DNA from: Daejeonella sp.
GTDB lineage: Bacteria; Bacteroidota; Bacteroidia; Sphingobacteriales; Sphingobacteriaceae
Reading direction: 5' to 3'
DNA length: 64,000 bases
NCBI RefSeq assembly: GCF_017495225.1
Contig: NZ_JAFEIG010000002.1
Location: 1-64,000, forward strand
Position 1 is the stretch's first letter, and each line of letters begins with the position of its first letter. The position numbers and the translations under genes are program-made. Positions 6,873-16,849 of the stretch are shown piece after piece. The notes under the pieces were generated by a model. That model was not told the origin of the DNA, ran no database searches, and was given only the letters and a program-made list of their open reading frames with translations.

Positions 6873-9380
6873 ATGAACAAACTTTTTAAACTATTAAGTC
6901 TTTTACTCTTCTTAAGCATCTCCATGCCGGTTTTGGCGCAGGTAAATCCTCAAAACCTAAGCAATGTTCGTGTGGATGAGTTGAGTGATGATCAGGTGCG
7001 TGCATTCATGCGCCAGGTGGAGTCTAGCGGTTTAGGTGATGCGCAGCTAGAGCAAATCGCGCAAGCTCGTGGCATGCGACCAGAAGAGGTTAAAAAGCTT
7101 CGCGATCGTGTAGAAAAATTAAAATCTGGTGCCAAGAAATCTGCCGCTAATGCGGATCCTAATAAAGTATCAAAGAATGATAATGGCCGTAGCTTAAACT
7201 ACGAGCAAGATTCCATACAAGTTGAAAAAGACCCCGAAACTGAAGCCGAAAAAGCCCTTTTAGAGCTTCGCGCGAAGATTTTCGGTGCCGACCTATTCAA
7301 AAATAAAAATCAAACCTTTGAACCAAACCTCAATATTGCTACTCCTAAAGGCTATATCATCGGTCCCAATGATGAATTATTAATCGACATCAGTGGAAAT
7401 TCTGAGGCTTCATACGAATTAAAGGTAAGTCCTGAAGGTTTAATAAAAGTAGAATTTGTAGGTCCCATTCCGGTAGCTGGCTTAACGATTGAAGCCGCAA
7501 CCGCACGCATAAAATCACGTCTTTCTACGGTGTATGCCGGAATGAGAGATGGTAGCACCCGAGTAAACGTTGCCATTGGCAGCATACGCAGCATCAAAGT
7601 AATTTTAACGGGAGAAGTAAAAACTCCTGGGACATATACGCTTCCTTCTTTGGCTACGGTGTTTAACGCTTTGTATTCATCCGGCGGACCGACAGAAAAT
7701 GGTTCTTTTAGAGCCATTGAATTGATTCGCGCAGGCAAGAAAATTGCTGTTTTAGATATCTATGAATTTTTAATGAAAGGCGAAATTGCCACTAATTTAA
7801 AATTACAAGACCAAGACATCATCCGTATTCCTGTTTATCAATCTCGTATAGAACTAGTTGGGGAAGTTAAAAGACCAGGTATTTATGAATTGAAAGCTGG
7901 CGAAACTTATGCCAATCTCTTGAATTATGCCGGTGGTTTCACTGAAAATGCCTATCAGGCAAGAGTGAAAGTTCTGAAAAATACCGATACCGAACGTAAG
8001 ATTGCAGACCTAGCAAAAGAGCAATTTGCTAGCTATCAGCCAACCACAGGTGATAAATATTTTGTAGATCGTGTTTTAGAGCGTTTTACTAACCGCGTGC
8101 AAATTGAGGGTGCAGTTTTCAGACCAGGTGCTTATGAATTAGAATCTGGTATGAAGCTTTCTCAATTAATCCAAAAAGCAGACGGATTAAAAGAAGATGC
8201 TTTTATGTCTAGAGGCTATATCACCCGACTAAAATCGGATAATCAAACTCAAATCATATCATTTGATGTAGCAGCCATCATCTCAGGTAAAACCCTAGAT
8301 ATCAGCCTTCAAAGAGAAGATATCATCAGTATTTCCTCCATTTTTGATCTTAAAGAAGAATATAAAGTAAGCATTGATGGGGAAGTTAGAGAACCCGGAG
8401 AATTTAATTACGCACAGAACATGACCCTCGAAGAATTAATCATTCAGGCGGGTGGTTTCTCCGAAAGTGCTAGTCCGCAGCGTGTAGAAATCTCAAGACG
8501 TGTAAAGTCTTCTGATCAAAATTCTGAGCAAGCTAAAACTGCCGAAGTTTTCCAAATCAATATTGAAAAGGACCTCAATCTCTCTGTTCCAAAATTTGAA
8601 TTGCAGCCTTTTGATATTGTATCAGTACGTAGCTCTATTGGCTATGAGATCCAAAGACAAGTAAAAATTGAAGGAGAAGTGCTTTACCCGGGTATGTACA
8701 CCATAAGCAATAAGAATGAACGGGTTTCCGACTTGGTAGAACGTGCTGGTGGTTTAACCGCTCTCGCTTATACCAAAGGTGCTTCTTTAAAGCGTGAAGG
8801 GGCTACTAAAGTAAGGGGGCTCGATAAAAATGATGCAAAAGCGCAGGCACAATTGGCTGAGGAGGAGAAATTAAAATTGAATAAATTGAAGCGTTTACAA
8901 GAGACTGCAATGGATTCAACCGCCACGATTAAGGATGAAGAAGTCCTTAAAAATGTATATGTGGGCATCAATTTGGAGAAGATATTATTAGCACCTAAAT
9001 CTTCTGCCGACTTAATTTTAGAAGAAGGAGACGTATTACGTATCCCAAAAGAATTACAAACGGTGAAGGTGAATGGAGAAGTACTCTATCCTGTTACCAC
9101 CAGCTATACACAAGGAAAAACTTTTAAATATTATGTATCTCAGGGTGGTGGCTTCTCTGAACGCTCTATGCGTAAACGCGCTTATGTAATTTATGCGAAT
9201 GGTTCTGTAAAAAGCACAAGAAAGGTGTTTTTATTCAATAATTTTCCGAGTATTGAGCCAGGTGCAGAAGTTTTTGTACCTAAGAAAGAATTGAAGAAAC
9301 CAGTTTCTGCAGGTGAGATTGTAGGTATTTCAAGCGCCTTAGCATCTATGGCAGTGATTATTTTAAATTTGGTTAAATAA
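6873..9380 (+). CDS. Wza-like polysaccharide export protein with multiple SLBB domains
   Basis: From the ATG at 6873 the protein has 835 residues and opens with a clear signal peptide (MNKLFKLLSLLLFLS...VLA-Q); a longer frame from 6774 would bury this signal, so 6873 is preferred. There is no lipobox cysteine. A poly-export domain begins at about residue 150 (GYIIGPNDELLIDISG). At least six SLBB-type beta-grasp repeats follow, each with a GEVxxPGxY core and an AGGF-like end. A single hydrophobic segment lies at the extreme C-terminus. The protein should form the periplasmic and outer-membrane exit channel for the polysaccharide. It opens the structural part of the locus. Confidence 0.93.
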   Translation: MNKLFKLLSLLLFLSISMPVLAQVNPQNLSNVRVDELSDDQVRAFMRQVESSGLGDAQLEQIAQARGMRPEEVKKLRDRVEKLKSGAKKSAANADPNKVSKNDNGRSLNYEQDSIQVEKDPETEAEKALLELRAKIFGADLFKNKNQTFEPNLNIATPKGYIIGPNDELLIDISGNSEASYELKVSPEGLIKVEFVGPIPVAGLTIEAATARIKSRLSTVYAGMRDGSTRVNVAIGSIRSIKVILTGEVKTPGTYTLPSLATVFNALYSSGGPTENGSFRAIELIRAGKKIAVLDIYEFLMKGEIATNLKLQDQDIIRIPVYQSRIELVGEVKRPGIYELKAGETYANLLNYAGGFTENAYQARVKVLKNTDTERKIADLAKEQFASYQPTTGDKYFVDRVLERFTNRVQIEGAVFRPGAYELESGMKLSQLIQKADGLKEDAFMSRGYITRLKSDNQTQIISFDVAAIISGKTLDISLQREDIISISSIFDLKEEYKVSIDGEVREPGEFNYAQNMTLEELIIQAGGFSESASPQRVEISRRVKSSDQNSEQAKTAEVFQINIEKDLNLSVPKFELQPFDIVSVRSSIGYEIQRQVKIEGEVLYPGMYTISNKNERVSDLVERAGGLTALAYTKGASLKREGATKVRGLDKNDAKAQAQLAEEEKLKLNKLKRLQETAMDSTATIKDEEVLKNVYVGINLEKILLAPKSSADLILEEGDVLRIPKELQTVKVNGEVLYPVTTSYTQGKTFKYYVSQGGGFSERSMRKRAYVIYANGSVKSTRKVFLFNNFPSIEPGAEVFVPKKELKKPVSAGEIVGISSALASMAVIILNLVK

Positions 9381-9747
9381 GATATTAACATATTTATTAT
9401 TTAATTTATTTAAGAATTATTAGGAGTTTATATTTATTAAACAATAACTTAAAATCATTTTTAAAGTAATTGATTATCTTATTTAATTGTCTAAAAGTAC
9501 AACTTCATTAAACTAATAACTTATTAGAATAATTTGAAACTTCATTTTGTGACACTTCAATTTTATTTGCATAATAATAAGTTTTGTTTAAAAAAAATAA
9601 TCTGTAGTGGTTTAAACAATTATTAAAGAACAATCCGATCTTCTACGTGATAATTTAGGATAAATCTAAAACTAAAAGAATTTGTTCAAATTTCCCTTTT
9701 GTAGCTTATCTGTTAGCCTGTAACTTTTATTAGAATTACTAGATATT
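9381..9747. other. AT-rich intergenic gap
   Basis: This 367-base stretch between the export and chain-length genes is AT-rich, has no open frame of note and shows no repeat shared with other gaps. A promoter may lie here but no convincing TAnnTTTG box was found. Confidence 0.4.
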
Positions 9748-10806
9748 ATGTCTGAAATAAAAATAAACAAAAATGATAACTTTAGTGATGAGGTATTACT
9801 GAAAGATGTCATTATAAAAATTAGAATATGGTTTAACTATCTATACTCTAAATGGTATTTTATTTTACTAGCTGTAATTATAGGCGCCTTTCTTGGATTG
9901 GGTTATTCATATACTTCTAAGCCAGTTTTCATTGCTGAAACTACATTTGTTTTAGAAGATGAAAACTCAGCCGGAGGAATGGGGCAAATAGGTGGGCTAA
10001 TTGGACTAGTTGGAATAGAGAGCGGTAGTGGTGGGATTTTTCAAGGGGACAATATATTCCAATTATATAGGTCAAATAAACTGGTTGAAAAAACTTTATT
10101 AACACCGATGATGGATGGTACCGGGTTGTTGGTAAAAAGATATATTGACTTTATGAATTTAGATGAGAAGTGGAGATCTAGGCCTGAATTACTTAAAATT
10201 GATTTTCTTAAACAACGAGGTGTTAGGGTTAGGGATAGTATAATTATAGAAATTATAAATGATATAAATAAAAACAATCTTATTGTTTCAAGACCAGATA
10301 AAAAACTTAATGTTATTAGTGTTAAAATCAAGTCATCTGATGAAAAATTTTCGAAAGAATTTGGTGAAGCTTTGGTCAATAATGTAAATCAATTTTATAT
10401 CGAAACAAAAACTAAGAAATCGTTACAAAATTTGATTATTCTTCAGAAACAAACAGATTCTGTACGAAGCGTTCTCAATGGAGATATTAAAGATATAAGT
10501 TACACAACAGATGGAACTCCCAATATCAATCTCTCTAGACAAAAACTACGAGTACCAGTTCAACTTACCCAAATTGATATTGAGGCAAATAGGACAATAT
10601 TAAATGAATTAGTTAAAAATTTGGAAATGACTAAAATGAGTTTCAGAAAAACAATGCCATTAATTCAAATTATTGATAGTCCTATATATCCTTTAAAAAA
10701 AGAAATTGTTAGTAAAATAAATTCTTCTATTTTAGGGGCATTCTTAGGAGGCGTTTTAATAGTATTTTTTTTTACAATTCGATCCGCTCTGAAGAATATT
10801 TTTTAA
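9748..10806 (+). CDS. Wzz-like polysaccharide chain-length determinant
   Basis: The 352-residue protein has the two-membrane-helix layout of the Wzz family: one helix at about 35-56 (WYFILLAVIIGAFLG) and one near the C-terminus at about 327-345, with a long periplasmic coiled middle. A proline-rich stretch before the second helix (SPIYPLKK) is also typical. There is no C-terminal tyrosine kinase domain. It probably sets chain length together with the Wzy polymerase and the Wza channel. It lies 56 bases upstream of the sugar biosynthesis genes. Confidence 0.88.
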   Translation: MSEIKINKNDNFSDEVLLKDVIIKIRIWFNYLYSKWYFILLAVIIGAFLGLGYSYTSKPVFIAETTFVLEDENSAGGMGQIGGLIGLVGIESGSGGIFQGDNIFQLYRSNKLVEKTLLTPMMDGTGLLVKRYIDFMNLDEKWRSRPELLKIDFLKQRGVRVRDSIIIEIINDINKNNLIVSRPDKKLNVISVKIKSSDEKFSKEFGEALVNNVNQFYIETKTKKSLQNLIILQKQTDSVRSVLNGDIKDISYTTDGTPNINLSRQKLRVPVQLTQIDIEANRTILNELVKNLEMTKMSFRKTMPLIQIIDSPIYPLKKEIVSKINSSILGAFLGGVLIVFFFTIRSALKNIF

Positions 10807-10862
10807 TCCTCTAGAGTTATTTCAATATACATTTTTAATCGCAAAAAATTAAAGATATTTTC

Positions 10863-12017
10863 ATGAAAATAATACCATACGGCAGACAAAATATAACACA
10901 AGAAGACATTGATTCGGTTATTGAGGTTTTAAAATCCGATTTACTTACCCAAGGACCTCGTATAAAAGAATTTGAAGATGCTTTTGCCGAATATATAGGC
11001 TGTAAATATGCAGTAGCTGTTTCAAACGGGACAGCGGCGTTACACCTCTGTGCTTTGGCATTAGGAATTAAAACAGGAGATAAAGTAATAACTACTCCGA
11101 TTACTTTTGCAGCTTCGGCTAATTGTGTCAAGTATGCTGGAGGGGATGTTGTTTTCGCTGATATTAATCCCGAAACATATCTCTTGGATATTAATGAAGT
11201 GGAGAAGCTTTTAAAAGAATCTCCAAAGGGTACTTACAAAGGCATTATTGTTGTCGATTTTGCAGGAAGGGCTGCAGATCTCGAAAAGTTTAGGGAATTG
11301 GCAGATAATTACGATTGTTGGATAATTGAGGATTCTTGTCATTCACCAGGTGGTTTCTTTCATGACAATAGCGGTGTTAAGCAAAATTGTGGTAATGGGG
11401 TATATGCAGACTTATCGATATTTTCTTTTCACCCGGTAAAGCACATAGCTTCAGGCGAAGGGGGGATGATTACTACTAATTGTCCTGATTTATATAATAG
11501 GTTATGTAATCTCCGCACGCATGGAATACAACAAAATCCAGATTTAAAAATCTTTAACCATGGACCTTGGTATTATGAAATGCAGGAACTGGGTTATAAC
11601 TATAGATTAACCGATTTTCAAGCTGCATTAGGAAGAAGTCAGTTGAAGCGAGCTGAAGAAGGTTTAAAACGCAGGATTGAAATAGCATCAAAATATGAAA
11701 AAGCTTTGGCTGATAAAGATTATGTTATTCGTCAGACTGGAGTTGTTGAGGGGCATGCTTACCATTTATATGTTGTAGAATTTAAAGATAGAAAAGGGCT
11801 TTATGAATATTTGCGAGAAAAAAGTATTTATACTCAAATTCATTATATACCAGTTCATTTAATGCCTTATTATCGTTCCTTTGGTTCGAAAGAAAATGAT
11901 TTCCCCAATTCAGAACTTTATTATGAATCTTGTTTAAGTCTACCAATGTATCCAACATTAACAAACGCTGAGCAAGAGTATGTTTTACAGTCTATTAATG
12001 AATATTATAATTGTTAA
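10863..12017 (+). CDS. pseC: UDP-4-amino-4,6-dideoxy-N-acetyl-L-altrosamine transaminase
   Basis: A 384-residue DegT/DnrJ/EryC1-type PLP aminotransferase. It opens IPYGRQNITQEDIDSVIEVL with LTQGP after it, as PseC proteins do. The PLP lysine is Lys193 in FSFHPVKHIASGEGG, and EDSCHS (156-161) supplies the acidic residue binding the pyridine nitrogen. PseC aminates the C4 ketone of UDP-2-acetamido-2,6-dideoxy-L-arabino-hexos-4-ulose, the second step of pseudaminic acid synthesis. The next four genes encode matching later steps. No pseB lies next to it. Confidence 0.9.
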   Translation: MKIIPYGRQNITQEDIDSVIEVLKSDLLTQGPRIKEFEDAFAEYIGCKYAVAVSNGTAALHLCALALGIKTGDKVITTPITFAASANCVKYAGGDVVFADINPETYLLDINEVEKLLKESPKGTYKGIIVVDFAGRAADLEKFRELADNYDCWIIEDSCHSPGGFFHDNSGVKQNCGNGVYADLSIFSFHPVKHIASGEGGMITTNCPDLYNRLCNLRTHGIQQNPDLKIFNHGPWYYEMQELGYNYRLTDFQAALGRSQLKRAEEGLKRRIEIASKYEKALADKDYVIRQTGVVEGHAYHLYVVEFKDRKGLYEYLREKSIYTQIHYIPVHLMPYYRSFGSKENDFPNSELYYESCLSLPMYPTLTNAEQEYVLQSINEYYNC

Positions 12018-12260
12018 CTCTGCATATTCGGTTTTTAATATCTTAAGAGATTTTAATTATATCTCAGTCTTAATTAATTTTTATCAAAAATTAATACTCA
12101 GATTATATACTTTAAATATTCATATATAAGACATTCAACAGATATTTTGTTTTACTCCAGTTTAAAATTTAGAATGTTTTTGTTGTATTAAAACATTAAA
12201 ATTTTTATCCATCATTTTAAATTAGTGTTTCAAATTAAATTGTTCTATTTCCATTAAAAG
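12018..12260. other. AT-rich gap inside the pseudaminic acid gene group
   Basis: This 243-base gap is unusually long for this otherwise tightly packed operon. It has no open frame of note or known repeat. It could mark a lost gene or an internal promoter, but nothing in the sequence decides this. Confidence 0.35.
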
Positions 12261-13280
12261 ATGTCTGGCAAATTAATATTTAGAGTAAATGGAAATAATG
12301 AAATTGGGCTTGGACATTTATATAGATGTTTAGCTCTTGCAGAATTAGTAAAAAGTAAATTTGAATGTATTTTTGTCACTGAAGCAATACCTGAATCCTT
12401 GGTTTTGCAAATAACTGATTCATATCGTTATTTTAAGGTTCATGAGGAAAATGACTTTTTGCTATATGATGATTTACTTGAAAAGGGAGATGTAATAATT
12501 CTAGATGGCTATAAGTTTGATTATTACTATCAGATAAGATTAAGATCCTTTGAGGTAAAACTAGTAATTATTGATGATTTTGTTGCTTTGAACTACTCTG
12601 CTGATGTTATTATTAATCATGGAATTAGTAATTCTTGTGGATATAATAGTGTTATTAATGATTTATGTAAAGTATATACAGGTTTTGAGCATGTAATTCT
12701 AAGAAAAGTATTTTTAGAGCAGACATTTATTCATAAAACTATAGAAAGTATAAATACTTTATTTATTTGTATGGGAGGAGCTGATCCTTTTCAATTAACG
12801 CAAAAGGCTTTGAATTCGGCTTTAAAATCACGCCAGTTTAGGCGTATAATAGTTGTAACAGGAGCAGCATTTAATTTTAATTCAACTTTTAGGGATTTAA
12901 TAAGTAAAAGTTGTTTAGAAATAGAAGTAAGTCATTATCATAATATTTCAGACAGTATTATGGCAAAATTGATGGGTCAAGCACAAATAGCAATTTGTCC
13001 CTCCAGTACGATATCTTTAGAGGCCTGTTGCATTAGGATGGGATTGCTTACTGGCTATGGGATTGATAATCAAAGGGCTATACATAATCAATTGATTGAA
13101 AGGGAATGTGCTATAAGCGTTGGAGATTTAAATGATATAACAGAAGATAAGTTAATACACGCAATAAAAAAATTGAGCAGAGTAGATGTAGTTCGAAAAT
13201 TAATTTCTAATCAAAAAGAAATTTTTGATGGATTATCATCAAAAAGAAATTTTGAAATTTTTAGTGAACTTGCTATTTGA
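12261..13280 (+). CDS. pseG: UDP-2,4-diacetamido-2,4,6-trideoxy-L-altropyranose hydrolase (PseG)
   Basis: The 339-residue protein has the PseG signature GLGHLYRC at 16-23, with His19 as the expected catalytic residue, and the GT-B-like second half with LFICMGGADP and CPSSTISLEAC. PseG removes UDP from the nucleotide sugar to release the free 2,4-diamido-trideoxy sugar that PseI then condenses. It sits between PseC and the formyltransferase, so its true substrate is probably the 4-formamido sugar. The gene is separated from the next by 10 bases. Confidence 0.88.
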   Translation: MSGKLIFRVNGNNEIGLGHLYRCLALAELVKSKFECIFVTEAIPESLVLQITDSYRYFKVHEENDFLLYDDLLEKGDVIILDGYKFDYYYQIRLRSFEVKLVIIDDFVALNYSADVIINHGISNSCGYNSVINDLCKVYTGFEHVILRKVFLEQTFIHKTIESINTLFICMGGADPFQLTQKALNSALKSRQFRRIIVVTGAAFNFNSTFRDLISKSCLEIEVSHYHNISDSIMAKLMGQAQIAICPSSTISLEACCIRMGLLTGYGIDNQRAIHNQLIERECAISVGDLNDITEDKLIHAIKKLSRVDVVRKLISNQKEIFDGLSSKRNFEIFSELAI

Positions 13281-13290
13281 TTTTTAAAAT

Positions 13291-14157
13291 ATGAGAATTG
13301 GACTTCTAATTAGTGGTGAATTGGGACACATTTGTTTAACTTCTATATCCCAAGATCACAAAGTCATGTTTGTTTTAACAGACCTAAATTCTGTTGAAAT
13401 TCAAAAATATTGTGTTAATAGTTTTATACCTTTTTTTACTGGTAATCCTAGAAATGGTAGGGGATATAGTTTTTTGAGTACAATTGAAGTTGATATAATT
13501 TTATCTATAAACTATCTTTTTATTGTAGAAAATGACATTATAAAGCATCCTTCTAAATACGCTATAAATTTTCACGGTTCAAAACTTCCTAAGTATCGTG
13601 GAAGAACGCCGCATGTGTGGGCGATAATAAACGGTGAGGATGAGATAGGTGTTACTGCACATTTGATCACTGAAGAATGTGATGCTGGTGCTATAGTTCA
13701 TCAAGTTCCCTTAAAAATAGATAAAGACTGTACAGGTGCTGAGGTTTTGCGAAATTTTTGCAGTGTATATCCTGTTATGGTGCGAGAAGTGATTGAAATG
13801 ATTGAAGGAAATAGAATTAAACTAATTAACCAAATACATAGTCATGCTACTTATTTTAGCAAGAGAACTCCAAATGATGGGTTAATCTCTTGGAATTGGC
13901 AGAAACAAAGAATAAATAATTGGGTTCGAGCTCAGGCAAACCCTTATCCTGGTGCATTTACATATTTGAAAGATACTAAAGTAATCATTAATAAAATTAT
14001 ATATTCGAAACTTGGATTCGACAATTCTTTTGCGAATGGATTTGTGCTCTGTAACGGTGAAAATCCTGTTATAAAAACCCCAAATGGTGCTGTCGAATTA
14101 GTTGATTATCAGATTTTGGGTAATGTGAAATTTGAGGAAGGGGATATTTTATCATGA
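13291..14157 (+). CDS. Sugar N-formyltransferase, PseJ-like
   Basis: This 288-residue protein belongs to the formyltransferase family of methionyl-tRNA formyltransferase. The active-site pattern is present: Asn93 and His95 in NFHGSKLPKYRGRTP and Asp131 in EECDAGAIV. A C-terminal domain starts near residue 195. In the pseudaminic acid pathway the 4-amino group is normally acetylated by PseH; here no PseH is present and this formyltransferase lies in that place, as PseJ does in the known Pse5Ac7Fo pathway. N10-formyltetrahydrofolate is the expected donor. The stop overlaps the pseI start by ATGA. Confidence 0.8.
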   Translation: MRIGLLISGELGHICLTSISQDHKVMFVLTDLNSVEIQKYCVNSFIPFFTGNPRNGRGYSFLSTIEVDIILSINYLFIVENDIIKHPSKYAINFHGSKLPKYRGRTPHVWAIINGEDEIGVTAHLITEECDAGAIVHQVPLKIDKDCTGAEVLRNFCSVYPVMVREVIEMIEGNRIKLINQIHSHATYFSKRTPNDGLISWNWQKQRINNWVRAQANPYPGAFTYLKDTKVIINKIIYSKLGFDNSFANGFVLCNGENPVIKTPNGAVELVDYQILGNVKFEEGDILS

Positions 14158-15206
14158 ATGATATTAAAATAGGAAATGTAACGATTGGTTCTGCTTTCAA
14201 GCCATTTATAATAGCAGAAATGAGTGGTAACCACAATCAATCGCTCGAAATGGCTTTGTCTATAATAGACAAGGCAGCGGAATCGGGTGCCCATGCGGTT
14301 AAACTTCAAACATATACTCCAGATACCTTGACTATAAATGCTTCCCATGGGGAGTTTTTTATCAAAGATCCTAAGTCTTTGTGGAAGGGTAAGAATCTGT
14401 ATGATTTGTATAGTGAAGCATTTACGCCTTGGGAATGGCATGAAGCTTTGTTTAAGCGTGCAAAAGAAAATGGAATTATCTGTTTCAGTACTCCATTTGA
14501 TGATACTGCAGTGGACTTTTTAGAGGGCTTTGATATGCCCATATATAAAGTTGCTTCATTTGAAAATAATCATCTTCAACTTTTAAAAAAAATTGCAAAA
14601 ACTGGAAAACCCGTAATTATGAGTACTGGGCTATCTACACTTGCTGATTTAGAAATTGCCGTAGAAACTCTAAAAAGTAATGGATGCAATGATATTGTTT
14701 TACTTAAATGTACTAGCACTTATCCAGCAACACCTGAAAATACGAATCTTAAAACTATTCCACATTTAAAGGAATTGTTTAATTGCCATGTAGGTTTATC
14801 AGACCATACTTTAGGTATTGGTACATCTATCGCATCGGTGGCTTTAGGAGCTACGGTAATAGAGAAACACTTCTGCTTAGGAAGAGCAGAGGGGGGGGTA
14901 GATTCTTCATTCTCTATGGAGCCTCATGAATTTAAAATGCTTGTTGAAGAAAGTGAGCGAGCTTTTCTTAGCTTGGGCCAAGTAAAATATGGAATCTTAG
15001 AAGATGAAAAGAAAAGTCTTACTTTTAAGAGATCTATATATATAGTGGCAGATATGAAGGAAGGTGATATTTTTACTGAACAAAATATCCGAGTTATAAG
15101 ACCAGGTTTAGGCTCGTCTCCTAAATATTATTATGATTTCTTGGGTAAAGTGGTTAAAAGAGATGTTAAAATGGGTACTGCATTAACGTTTGATTTAATT
15201 GGATAA
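14154..15206 (+). CDS. pseI: Pseudaminic acid synthase
   Basis: The 350-residue protein is a NeuB-family condensing enzyme, and the AEMSGNHNQS opening (21-30) marks the PseI branch rather than NeuB. A TIM barrel spans about 1-275, with KLQTYTPDT and the EKHF motif, and a short SAF (antifreeze-like) domain fills the C-terminus from about 285. It joins the free trideoxy sugar to phosphoenolpyruvate. It overlaps both neighbours by a few bases, so translation is probably coupled. Confidence 0.92.
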   Translation: MNDIKIGNVTIGSAFKPFIIAEMSGNHNQSLEMALSIIDKAAESGAHAVKLQTYTPDTLTINASHGEFFIKDPKSLWKGKNLYDLYSEAFTPWEWHEALFKRAKENGIICFSTPFDDTAVDFLEGFDMPIYKVASFENNHLQLLKKIAKTGKPVIMSTGLSTLADLEIAVETLKSNGCNDIVLLKCTSTYPATPENTNLKTIPHLKELFNCHVGLSDHTLGIGTSIASVALGATVIEKHFCLGRAEGGVDSSFSMEPHEFKMLVEESERAFLSLGQVKYGILEDEKKSLTFKRSIYIVADMKEGDIFTEQNIRVIRPGLGSSPKYYYDFLGKVVKRDVKMGTALTFDLIG

Positions 15207-15913
15207 TGAGTAAAGTTCTAGCAATTATTACTGCAAGAGGTGGAAGCAAAAGGATACCAAGGAAAAATATAAGAAATTTTTTAGGTAAACCCATTATTTC
15301 ATACTCTATAGAAGCTGCAATAGCATCTGGGATTTTTGACGAGACAATGGTTTCTACTGACGACATTGAGATTGCCGAGATAGCTAAAAGTTTTGGAGCA
15401 ATTATACCGTTTATGAGATCAGAAGCAAGATCGAATGATCATGCTAATACAGTTGAAGTAATTACGGAGGTTTTGGAAGAGTATAGAAAAAGGGGAAAAG
15501 AATTCGAGTACGTTGTTTGTATTTATCCAACAGCCCCTTTTATTACTGCAGAAAAGCTTAGAAATGCATATGATCTCATTCTGCGGTATGATGCGAAATC
15601 TGTTGTTCCAATTGTACGTTATAGCTTTCCAATATTAAGGTCCTTTAAAATTGAAGATGGTTTAGTCAAAATGAATTGGCCCGAATATATTAGCGCGCAT
15701 TCTCAAGATTTACCCCCAGCTTATCATGATTGTGGGCAATTTTATTTTTTGAATACAAGTCAATTTATGATTGAAAAGAAGCTATTCACAGATCTAACTA
15801 TACCAATCGAAATGCCTGAATCAGAAGTTCAAGACATTGACAATGAGGAAGATTGGAAGTTGGCAGAAATTAAATACAAGAATATATTATGTAAAAAAAG
15901 TAAAAATGATTAA
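15206..15913 (+). CDS. pseF: CMP-pseudaminic acid cytidylyltransferase
   Basis: The 235-residue protein has the N-terminal nucleotide loop ARGGSKRIPRKN (10-21) of acylneuraminate cytidylyltransferases, followed by GKPIISYSIEAA and the acidic DIDNEEDW metal site near the end. It activates the nonulosonic acid with CTP, giving CMP-pseudaminic acid or its formyl derivative. It shares one base with the pseI stop codon (TAATG). Confidence 0.9.
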   Translation: MSKVLAIITARGGSKRIPRKNIRNFLGKPIISYSIEAAIASGIFDETMVSTDDIEIAEIAKSFGAIIPFMRSEARSNDHANTVEVITEVLEEYRKRGKEFEYVVCIYPTAPFITAEKLRNAYDLILRYDAKSVVPIVRYSFPILRSFKIEDGLVKMNWPEYISAHSQDLPPAYHDCGQFYFLNTSQFMIEKKLFTDLTIPIEMPESEVQDIDNEEDWKLAEIKYKNILCKKSKND

Positions 15914-15959
15914 TTACTGAGTTTGCTTATATAAATAACAATAATTTAACAATTTCAAT

Positions 15960-16847
15960 ATGAGATCAATTAAAAAAATAAAAGAAATATTTGAAAGTGG
16001 TCAAAATGTAATGGAATTTCTCCGTGACAATAGTAATGGTAATGATATTGACTCGATTTTAATCAGTTATGATCTTCAAGCAGGCTCTTACATAGAATTT
16101 TCTAAAAAGAACAAAGATTATATTGACCGTTATACAAATAGTATCTCCGCTGTTATTAACGGATTGGGCTCTTTTGGCAGTATTATGGAAGTCGGCGTGG
16201 GAGAAGCTACAGTTATGTGCCCACTTATGAAGAAACTTAATTTGTCTAAAAATGTGGATAAGTTTGGATTCGATATTTCATGGTCTAGATTGCGTTATGC
16301 GCAACAATTTTGTAAACAAAATGATATGAATATCAATCTTTTCTTATCAGACCTTTTCCATATTGCTCTTCCGGATAATTGTATTGATATTATTTATACA
16401 TCACATTCACTTGAGCCAAATGGTGGGAGGGAAGAGGAAGCACTAAAGGAACTGTATAGAGTAGCTTCAAAATATATAGTTCTCTTAGAGCCTGATTATA
16501 CCAATGCTACTATGGAAGGAAAGAATAGGATTATTAAGCATGGTTATGTTAAAGATTTAGAAATTCATGCAAAAAATCATGGTTTTAAAGTGGTTGAGCA
16601 TAAACCATTTGATGTCTTTACTAATCCTTTGAATCCTACGGCATTAACAATAATTCAAAAAGATTCTAGTGTTGATAAAGTGCAGTCTGAATATGTTTGT
16701 CCAATCACTAAAACATCTCTTGAAAAATTTGACAACGTGTATTTTAGTGAGGAAAGCGGGTTGATTTATCCTATTATTAACAATCTTCCCTGTCTCCTTG
16801 AAAGTAGCGCTGTAGTTGGAACGCACTTTAAATCATTTAACAAATAG
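15960..16847 (+). CDS. SAM-dependent methyltransferase with Trm112-like tail
   Basis: The 295-residue protein has a class I methyltransferase core: motif I MEVGVGEA at 76-83, a DISWSRLRYA segment and a UbiE-like DCIDIIYTSHSLEP region. The last 55 residues (from YVCPITK) look like the Trm112-type domain often joined to small-molecule methyltransferases. It lies two bases before the first amidotransferase gene, so its substrate may be the amidino or formamido sugar or its CMP form; N-methylation of an acetimidoyl group is one option. The specific substrate cannot be read from the sequence. Confidence 0.7.
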   Translation: MRSIKKIKEIFESGQNVMEFLRDNSNGNDIDSILISYDLQAGSYIEFSKKNKDYIDRYTNSISAVINGLGSFGSIMEVGVGEATVMCPLMKKLNLSKNVDKFGFDISWSRLRYAQQFCKQNDMNINLFLSDLFHIALPDNCIDIIYTSHSLEPNGGREEEALKELYRVASKYIVLLEPDYTNATMEGKNRIIKHGYVKDLEIHAKNHGFKVVEHKPFDVFTNPLNPTALTIIQKDSSVDKVQSEYVCPITKTSLEKFDNVYFSEESGLIYPIINNLPCLLESSAVVGTHFKSFNK

Positions 16848-16849
16848 CT